A stretch of 7,343 nucleotides of DNA from JBEEPE01 sp041191265 (GTDB taxonomy: Bacteria; Verrucomicrobiota; Verrucomicrobiia; Chthoniobacterales; Chthoniobacteraceae), in assembly GCA_041191265.1 (NCBI GenBank), contig JBEEPE010000347.1, forward strand, positions 1 to 7,343, given 5' to 3'. Positions 1 through 5,988 of this stretch are shown piece by piece. Numbering within the stretch: position 1 is the stretch's first letter; the number at the start of each line of letters is the position of its first letter. Below the pieces are notes generated by a model, which made no database searches, had not been told where the DNA came from, and saw only the letters and a list, made by a program, of their open reading frames with translations. The position numbers and the translations under genes are program-made.

Positions 1-1806
1 TACGTCGTTCGCTCGGGGGAGGAAGCCGTCGTCATCGATCCCGGTGATGGTTCGCTGTTCCCCTCGTTGTCCGAACTGAAGGTCTCCCGCATCTCCAAAA
101 TCCTTCTCACGAGTCACCACCGCGAGCTTCTTCAAGGCCTCGAAACCCCGCCGCAAAATGTCCCCATCGCGGCTCCCCGTGACGAACAGGCGTTCCTCGA
201 GGCGCCCACGTCCTTCCGAAAATGGACGCCACGCTTGTCGGACAAGTTCGCGGTCCACGGCTCCAGTTATCTTCGCCCACCAGCCACTCCACTCAAATGC
301 GCCGAATGGCTCGTCGAGGGAGACTCTCTGTCCCTCAACTCACAAACCCTCACCGCCGTCTCAACACCCGGCCACTCTCCTGGCGCACTCAGCTACGTGC
401 TCAAACGCGGGAACGAATCCATCGTCTTCTCCGGTGGCGTCATGCACGACGGTGCGCGGATGACAAACTGGTTCGATAGTGAGTGGGATTACGGCTTTGC
501 AAAAGGCATCGACGCGTTGATGGCTTCCGCCAAAAAGCTGAGTGCTCTCGGAGCCTCCACCGCACTTCCCTCGCACGGTCCGGTCATCAAAGACGCAGCC
601 GCACAGTTTCAAACCTTCGAATCCCGCCTAGAAACGTTCCGTCCCGATTACCTGCGCGGCTACCCAGTCGACAATCTCTCAAAGCGTGGACCGCACCCCG
701 CAACCAAACCAACCAAGGCAGGCCCCATCGTCCAAGTCACCCCGCACCTCTACATGTTCGGACCCGAGATGGCGGGAAAAAACTTTGCAATCCTCATCGC
801 AGACAGCGGCCACGCGCTTCTTCTCGACTGCGGCCTCTTCTCGCGCGTCGTCCTCGAACGCCTCATCGCCGACATGAAAGAACACCTCGGCCTCAAGCAG
901 ATTGACGCATGCTGGATCTCACACTCCCACGGAGATCACTTCACTCTTTTTCCCGCGCTCCAAGAGCACGGCGTGAAGTTTTGGACAATGGACTCCATCG
1001 CGGACAAGTGCGAGAACCCGCGCGCGTACGACTACCCCGCGATGATTGGCGCGTACAACGCCGGATTCGAGAGCGCGAAGATTGATCGGATTCTCAAGGC
1101 TGGAGAAATCATCGAATGGGAAGGGTACAAACTTCATGTCGATTGGATGCCCGGCCAAACCGAGTTCGGCAACGCTCTCTGGCTCGAACTCGATGGCAAA
1201 AAGGTCGTCTTTACCGGCGACAACATCTTCGCCGATCCGAACGACTCCAGTCAGAACGGACACGAATGCGTAAACGCCAAAAACAGCGCGATTATCAGCG
1301 AGGGATATCTCGTCGCGGCCAAGTATTTGGAACGCGTCAACCCTGACCTCATCGTCGGTGCGCACGGAGTGTTGATGACGAATCCGAGCGCCTTGGTTCA
1401 GCGTTACAAAGCATGGGCTGAGCGCATGATTTCGCGCTTCCGCGAGCTGTTGCCCGATACCGATTACGAATACCAGTTCGATCCTTACTGGGTCAGCGCC
1501 TACCCCTACCGAGTCGATTTGCGCCAACAAGACTCAACAACCGTCACGGTCACCGTTCGGAACTTTCGGACGACACAGCAGAGCCACCAAATCACTCTCC
1601 AAACTCCGCCCGGAATCCGAGCTGAACCCCAGACCCTTTCCGGCACCATCGCAGGTCAAGGCCGCCAAAGTTTTCCAGTCAAACTCACCGTAACCAACCG
1701 AGACGCGCTCCCTTCCGGCGTTCAAATCGCCCCAATGGACATTCACCTCGACGCCCACCGTTACGGACAACTGTTCGACTTTATCCTTCTCGGAAAAGAC
1801 GAGTGA
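1..1806 (+). CDS. Tandem metallo-beta-lactamase-fold protein, 5' partial
   Basis: The frame is open from base 1 to the TGA at 1804-1806 (601 residues) and the start is upstream. The first residues read like the opening strands of an MBL domain (VVIDPGDG, residues 10-17), so the in-frame TTG at 67 is not the true start. Domain 1 (about 1-225) has TSHHREL (37-43) where the family has THxHxDH, a normal PGHSPG (H125), SGG where FTGD is usual (G146), and SHG (H192); several metal ligands are therefore replaced. Domain 2 (about 243-485) has an intact HSHGDH (308-313), PGQTEFG where PGHTPG is usual (Q386), TGD (D407) and AHG (H455). Residues about 510-601 look like a beta-sandwich tail. MBL proteins are usually metal-dependent hydrolases; I cannot name the substrate. 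No signal peptide can be judged because the N-terminus is missing. The gene converges on the lipoprotein gene. Confidence 0.9.
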   Translation, partial: YVVRSGEEAVVIDPGDGSLFPSLSELKVSRISKILLTSHHRELLQGLETPPQNVPIAAPRDEQAFLEAPTSFRKWTPRLSDKFAVHGSSYLRPPATPLKCAEWLVEGDSLSLNSQTLTAVSTPGHSPGALSYVLKRGNESIVFSGGVMHDGARMTNWFDSEWDYGFAKGIDALMASAKKLSALGASTALPSHGPVIKDAAAQFQTFESRLETFRPDYLRGYPVDNLSKRGPHPATKPTKAGPIVQVTPHLYMFGPEMAGKNFAILIADSGHALLLDCGLFSRVVLERLIADMKEHLGLKQIDACWISHSHGDHFTLFPALQEHGVKFWTMDSIADKCENPRAYDYPAMIGAYNAGFESAKIDRILKAGEIIEWEGYKLHVDWMPGQTEFGNALWLELDGKKVVFTGDNIFADPNDSSQNGHECVNAKNSAIISEGYLVAAKYLERVNPDLIVGAHGVLMTNPSALVQRYKAWAERMISRFRELLPDTDYEYQFDPYWVSAYPYRVDLRQQDSTTVTVTVRNFRTTQQSHQITLQTPPGIRAEPQTLSGTIAGQGRQSFPVKLTVTNRDALPSGVQIAPMDIHLDAHRYGQLFDFILLGKDE

Positions 1807-1829
1807 GCGCCTAATCAAACCAATGACCA

Positions 1830-1854
1830 AGAGTCCAAGCCGTGCTCGGACTCT
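1830..1854. terminator. Hairpin between convergent genes, possible bidirectional terminator
   Basis: AGAGTCC (1830-1836) pairs perfectly with GGACTCT (1848-1854). Inside, AGC (1838-1840) can pair with GCT (1844-1846) across an A/C mismatch, leaving a CGT loop. It lies 23 bases after the MBL stop codon and 54 bases after the end of the minus-strand lipoprotein gene, the expected place for a shared terminator. No clean U-tract follows on the plus strand (CTCGCT); on the minus strand the following bases are only moderately T-rich. The stem is seen directly; its terminator role is inferred. Confidence 0.45.
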
Positions 1855-1908
1855 CTCGCTATGAGGGCGCGGACTACGCTCCGCTCAAATCGCCCCCGAT
1901 TAAGGACA

Positions 1909-2340
1909 TCAAGGATTGATGAAAATCTGCCCGCTACCTGGGTCACGGACCGGTTGCCCTGGTGCGTAACGCCGAGTGTCCACCAACTGATTGGTGTACG
2001 GGCTAAAGACGTATCCATGCTGTGCGCTCGGCCTCGCATAAGGGTAAGACGGCGCTGGGGCAGCCTGCGGAACCCCAGAACCGTAGGGAGCCGGCGGCGG
2101 CCCGCCTCCCGCCTCCGCGCGTCCTTTCATTTTTTGATTCTCGCCGTACTGCCCAACCACATAACCGGCAGCACCCCCAACGAGCGCCCCAGCAGCCACG
2201 TCACGCCCCTTCGCACCTCGCCCCATTCCACCAATGGCTGCGCCGGTCATGGCTCCTAACAATGCGGACTGTTCTGCCGTTTCGCACGCGACCAAACCAA
2301 GGGCGGTGCACAGTGAAACCACAACTCGGATGTTTCTCAT
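1909..2340 (-). CDS. Glycine-zipper lipoprotein with Pro/Ala-rich linker
   Basis: This 143-residue protein starts at the ATG complementary to 2338-2340 and ends in TGA at 1909-1911. A short hydrophobic signal ends in the lipobox LVAC, with C19 as the predicted lipidated cysteine and E20 at +2, which suits an outer-membrane lipoprotein. Two glycine-zipper helices follow: G29xxxG33xxxG37 and G51xxxG55xxxG59xxxG63, joined by a short charged, glycine-rich turn (about 40-47). Residues about 64-107 form a flexible Pro/Ala/Gly-rich linker. The C-terminus (about 110-143) is a compact motif with SPYT, LVD, APGQPVRDP and IF, resembling a tail I associate with similar small envelope proteins in Verrucomicrobiota. 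Glycine-zipper lipoproteins are usually linked to outer-membrane packing or integrity; the exact role here is unknown. The gene is convergent with the MBL gene and divergent from the PSCyt/PSD1 gene. It has no strong Shine-Dalgarno; a GGGG lies about 15 bases before the ATG. Confidence 0.85.
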   Translation of the reverse strand: MRNIRVVVSLCTALGLVACETAEQSALLGAMTGAAIGGMGRGAKGRDVAAGALVGGAAGYVVGQYGENQKMKGRAEAGGGPPPAPYGSGVPQAAPAPSYPYARPSAQHGYVFSPYTNQLVDTRRYAPGQPVRDPGSGQIFINP

Positions 2341-2394
2341 AGCTGCGCTAAACTTACCCCAATCCGGAGTTTTATCAAATACAGGCCCCTCACC
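2341..2394. promoter_or_regulatory. Divergent intergenic region, presumed back-to-back promoters
   Basis: Only 54 bases separate the start codons of the minus-strand lipoprotein gene and the plus-strand PSCyt/PSD1 gene, so promoters for both should lie here or overlap the gene starts. For the minus strand, TTGATA (complement of 2373-2378) resembles a -35 box and is followed after 16 bases by TAAGTT (complement of 2351-2356), a poor -10. For the plus strand the only AT-rich stretch is about 2369-2380, with no good -35 upstream. Neither gene has a clear Shine-Dalgarno. The location is inferred from gene layout; the boxes are weak and unproven. Confidence 0.35.
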
Positions 2395-5300
2395 ATGCTG
2401 AAACTACTCGCCATCACCCCGACCATTTTTCTCGGACTCCTCCTGTGTCCTCAGCTTCGTGCCGAGGTCGATTTCACCCGTGAAGTCCGGCCAATCCTCG
2501 CTCAATACTGCTTCAAGTGCCACGGCATCGACGAAAGTGCGCGAAAGGGAAACCTCCGCCTCGACCGTCGCGAGGACGCTCTGCAAGCCGGAGAATCAGG
2601 ATCCACTGCCATCACTCCCAGCGCGCCCGAAAAGAGCGAAATCATCCGGCGCATCGTCTCCACAGACCCCGATGAAATCATGCCGCCCCCGTCGGCGAAG
2701 CACGCCCTTTCACCGCTCCATGTAAAGGTTCTGACACAATGGGTTCGTGAGGGCGCAAAATATCAACCGCACTGGTCCTTCCAGCCGCCCCTGAAACCGA
2801 CCCCACCCGCGTACCATCAAGCGAAACATCTCTCCTCGCATCCCATCGATCGCTTTATCGGAGAGCAACTCGCCCAGAAAGGGCTGCGCCCCTCCGGGCC
2901 CGCTCAGAAAGAGACACTCCTTCGCCGACTCAGCCTCGATCTTGTGGGACTGCCCCCCACTCCCGCCGAAACTCGCGCGTTTGTGAACGACCGCTCGGAT
3001 AACGCCTACGAGAAAGCCGTGGATCAGCTACTTGCCTCACCTCGCTACGGAGAACGCTGGGCAAAAAAGTGGCTCGACCTCGCGCGCTACGCGGACACCA
3101 ACGGTTACGAAAAAGACCGTCCGCGCTCCATTTGGCCCTTCCGCGATTGGGTCATTCGAGCACTCAACGAGGACATGCCTTTCGACCGGTTCACCATTGA
3201 ACAAATCGCGGGAGATATGCTCCCCTCGCCGACTCGAGATCAGCTTATCGCGACGGGATTCCACCGTAACACCATGATCAACGAGGAGGGCGGAGTTGAC
3301 CCTCTCGAGTTTCGGTTTCACGCCATGACCGATCGCGTCGCCACTACCGGCTCAGCTTGGCTCGGATTAACCCTCGGCTGCGCCCAGTGCCACACCCACA
3401 AAAGCGACCCCATCCTTCATCGCGAATACTATCAACTCCTCGCGCTGCTCAATAACGCGGACGAACCAGAGCTAGAACTGCGCGACCAACAACAAGATGA
3501 GGCCGCCCAGAAAAACCGTGCGCAGGCCGATGCCCTTCTCAAGAACCTCTCGGAGAAGTGGCCCATCGAAACAGGACCGTGGACCATCCCAACCGTCCTC
3601 TCAGTCACCCAGAGCAGCGCTCAACCAGCAACAGTCGATTCAGAGGGATCTATCATCACCTTCGCGGAATCTCCTGAGACAGAATCCACTACCATTCATC
3701 TCCGCACCACAGAACGTTCGCTCGCATCCCTTCGCCTGGAGGCAATCACGGATAAGCGACTTCCATCCGGAGGACCGGGACGGGCCAGAAATGGAAACTT
3801 CGTGCTCTCCGAGATTGAAGTCTACGCGAAGCCAATCGGCGCCCCAAACGCTGAGGAAACAAGGCTCGCCATCGCGAGCGCAGAGGCGTCGATCGAGCAG
3901 GACCGTTTCCCAGTGAAAGACGCCTTTGATCTCTCACCCAAAACCGGCTGGGCCATCGACCCTGGTCCAAAGCGCGGCCCCCTCAACGTTTCCAGAGAAG
4001 CCACGTTCCGATTTGAAAAGCCGTTCCAGGCGGAGAGCGGCATCCAGTTGCGGGTCGTTCTACACCAGCAGTTTGGATCAAAGCATGTTCTCGGAAAGTT
4101 CAGGCTCTCTGTGCCAACGACTCCTCTGTCCTCAGATCAACTCGCAGAGCGACGCAAACAATCTCTCGACGCAGCTTTCACGGCTTGGATTAACGAGCGG
4201 TCCGCGCATGCCGCGACGTGGACTCCACTAAAACCCGCAAAAGCCACGTCCAATCTGCCCCTGCTCACCCCACTTCCCGACCACTCCATCTTGGCCTCCG
4301 GAGACATTTCCAAGGATGACACTTATGACATTCATTTTGATGCGGTTCCCGCAGGAACGACTGCGCTTCGGCTGGAAGCACTCCCAGACTCCTCTCTGCC
4401 CGCCAATGGTCCCGGCCTCACCTACTACGAAGGTCCAAAAGGTGATTTCTTCCTCGGAGAGTTTTCAGCGTCGCAGGATGATCTCCCGTTGATCTTCAAC
4501 GAGGCTTCAGAAAGTTACAGCGCCAACAACTTCGGCTCCGCACCCGTCACCGCAGCCCTCGCCCTCGACGGAGATCCCCAAACGGGTTGGTCGTGCGCGA
4601 AGCGCCCAGGAGTCGCAAATTGGGCCGTCTTCTCCCTCGAAAAACCGACACCCAAAACAGGCCCTCTCCGAATCAAAATGCGATTCGGTCGCCACTACGC
4701 ATGCTCGCTCGGAAAGTTCCGCATCTCAGCCACCACCTCAAATAACAAGCTGTCGGCCAGTGATATACCAACAGAAACGGAAGTCCTTCTCACGCGAAAC
4801 CCATCCACTTGGTCGCATGAAGAAAGAGAAACCCTCCTTCACGCATTCCTTCTGTCCACGCCTCAACTCGCACAGGACTCGAAACACATTAAAGACCTCC
4901 TGCGACCGATCGCCGGACCCACAACCTTAGTTCTGCGCGAGCGTCCAAAATCTCATCCGCGAATCACGCACCTCCATCACCGGGGCGAGTTCCTGCAACC
5001 TAAAGCGCAGGTCGAGCCTGACATACCAGAGCAGCTCAGAACCCCTTCAACACCCCCGGTTCACTCCCGGCTCGACTTCGCAAAATGGCTGGTTTCACCC
5101 GAGAATCCCCTCACTGCGCGAGTGTTAGTCAACCGCCATTGGGCGGCCTTCTTCGGTCGCGGTATGGTCAAAACGCAAGCCGACTTCGGCATCCAAGGCG
5201 ATGCCCCCTCGCATCCAGAACTTCTCGACTGGTTAGCGCGCGAGTTCCAAGAAAACGGCTGGTCCATGAAAAAGTTGCACCGATTGATTGTCACGAGCCG

Positions 5301-5982
5301 CACCTATCAACAGTCCTCCGTTGTCACTCCAGAAACGTTGAAAGCAGATCCAGAAAATGTCCTCCTCGCGCGCGGCCCGCGCTCACGCCTTGAGGCCGAA
5401 CAAATCCGGGACGTCATGCTTCACGCCAGCGGACTTCTTTCGCCAAAAATGTTTGGCCCATCGGTTTATCCTCCTCAACCTCAGGGAGTCACCGAAGCAG
5501 CCTATGGCGGTGGAGCATGGAACACGAGTCAGGGCGAGGATCGCTATCGCCGCTCGCTGTACACCTTCATGAAGCGCTCGGCTCCCTTCGCAATGTTGGG
5601 AACGTTCGATGCACCGAGCGGCGAAGTGTGCGTGGCTCGGAGAGAGAATACCAATACCCCGCTGCAATCTCTGACCCTGCTCAATGACGACGCATTCATG
5701 GAGATGGCTCGTCACGCAGGCAAAGTCGCTGCGGAGTCAGCAGGTGACGACGAGACTCGCCTGACAGAGCTGCACCTCCGATTCACCGGAAGATCGCCCG
5801 ACGTATCTGAGCGCGAGAACCTTCAACGCTATCTCACCAAACAGCGCGCACGGCTCACTTCCGGTGAACTCAAAGCCGATGCGCTCCAGTCCTCCGCAAA
5901 ATCGACCTCCGTGGAATCCGCTGCGTGGACACTTGTCGTGCGCGCACTCATGAACCTTGACGAAACCATCACCAAAAACTGA
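2395..5982 (+). CDS. Secreted PSCyt1-DUF1549-DUF1553 (PSD1) cytochrome-like protein
   Basis: This 1195-residue protein is complete and of usual length for the family. A Sec signal peptide (1-23, ending LRA) precedes a PSCyt1 cytochrome-like domain with CFKCH at 39-43; M96 in the IMPPP motif is the likely distal heme ligand. The PSCyt2/DUF1549 domain spans about 149-357 and contains a second CxxCH, CAQCH at 329-333, inside the family motif GCAQCHTHKSDP. Two related modules occupy about 396-573 and 609-780. A short conserved linker (LRERPK near 847-852, RGEF at 863) leads to the PSD1/DUF1553 domain (about 890-1150), with motifs such as NRHWAAFFGRG and NTNTPLQSLTLLND. The family is abundant in Planctomycetota and Verrucomicrobiota, but its reaction is not established. 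The product should be exported and carry heme c, probably in the periplasm or on the envelope. The ATG at 2395 gives the complete signal peptide. The gene is followed after six bases by the DUF1501 gene, so the two are likely co-transcribed. Confidence 0.95.
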   Translation: MLKLLAITPTIFLGLLLCPQLRAEVDFTREVRPILAQYCFKCHGIDESARKGNLRLDRREDALQAGESGSTAITPSAPEKSEIIRRIVSTDPDEIMPPPSAKHALSPLHVKVLTQWVREGAKYQPHWSFQPPLKPTPPAYHQAKHLSSHPIDRFIGEQLAQKGLRPSGPAQKETLLRRLSLDLVGLPPTPAETRAFVNDRSDNAYEKAVDQLLASPRYGERWAKKWLDLARYADTNGYEKDRPRSIWPFRDWVIRALNEDMPFDRFTIEQIAGDMLPSPTRDQLIATGFHRNTMINEEGGVDPLEFRFHAMTDRVATTGSAWLGLTLGCAQCHTHKSDPILHREYYQLLALLNNADEPELELRDQQQDEAAQKNRAQADALLKNLSEKWPIETGPWTIPTVLSVTQSSAQPATVDSEGSIITFAESPETESTTIHLRTTERSLASLRLEAITDKRLPSGGPGRARNGNFVLSEIEVYAKPIGAPNAEETRLAIASAEASIEQDRFPVKDAFDLSPKTGWAIDPGPKRGPLNVSREATFRFEKPFQAESGIQLRVVLHQQFGSKHVLGKFRLSVPTTPLSSDQLAERRKQSLDAAFTAWINERSAHAATWTPLKPAKATSNLPLLTPLPDHSILASGDISKDDTYDIHFDAVPAGTTALRLEALPDSSLPANGPGLTYYEGPKGDFFLGEFSASQDDLPLIFNEASESYSANNFGSAPVTAALALDGDPQTGWSCAKRPGVANWAVFSLEKPTPKTGPLRIKMRFGRHYACSLGKFRISATTSNNKLSASDIPTETEVLLTRNPSTWSHEERETLLHAFLLSTPQLAQDSKHIKDLLRPIAGPTTLVLRERPKSHPRITHLHHRGEFLQPKAQVEPDIPEQLRTPSTPPVHSRLDFAKWLVSPENPLTARVLVNRHWAAFFGRGMVKTQADFGIQGDAPSHPELLDWLAREFQENGWSMKKLHRLIVTSRTYQQSSVVTPETLKADPENVLLARGPRSRLEAEQIRDVMLHASGLLSPKMFGPSVYPPQPQGVTEAAYGGGAWNTSQGEDRYRRSLYTFMKRSAPFAMLGTFDAPSGEVCVARRENTNTPLQSLTLLNDDAFMEMARHAGKVAAESAGDDETRLTELHLRFTGRSPDVSERENLQRYLTKQRARLTSGELKADALQSSAKSTSVESAAWTLVVRALMNLDETITKN
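3580..4734 (+). repeat. Two tandem protein modules within the PSCyt/PSD1 gene
   Basis: Module A (residues about 396-573) and module B (about 609-780) share an ordered motif series: an early Trp-Thr, a SIITFAES or SILASGD segment, LRLEA (446 and 658), LPSGGPG or LPANGPG, GNFVLSE or GDFFLGE, TGW (W519 and W732), and GKFR followed by L or I and S near the end (567 and 773). The DNA is largely diverged; an identical 12-mer, CTCGGAAAGTTC, remains at 4090-4101 and 4708-4719. I infer an old internal duplication of a beta-rich, possibly binding, module. In this family such modules often sit between DUF1549 and DUF1553. Confidence 0.75.
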
Positions 5983-5988
5983 AGCCTC

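Noticed and set aside
919..1530. 203-codon minus-strand open frame within the MBL gene
   Set aside because: It lies opposite conserved MBL motifs including HSHGDH and shows no recognisable domain; it is a product of the codon bias of the real gene.
67..1806. TTG at 67 as the start of the MBL gene
   Set aside because: The frame is open back to base 1 and the upstream residues (YVVRSGEEAVVIDPGDG) belong to the MBL fold, so the gene is 5' partial.
1861..2342. Plus-strand open frames (1861-2259 and 2022-2342) opposite the lipoprotein gene
   Set aside because: The minus-strand reading has a lipobox, regular glycine zippers and a conserved-looking tail; the plus-strand products are Arg/Pro-rich and low in complexity.
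2446..2448. Cysteine 18 of the PSCyt/PSD1 protein as a lipidation site
   Set aside because: The preceding residues are LLL, and Leu at -1 does not fit the lipobox; cleavage after A23 by a standard signal peptidase is more likely.
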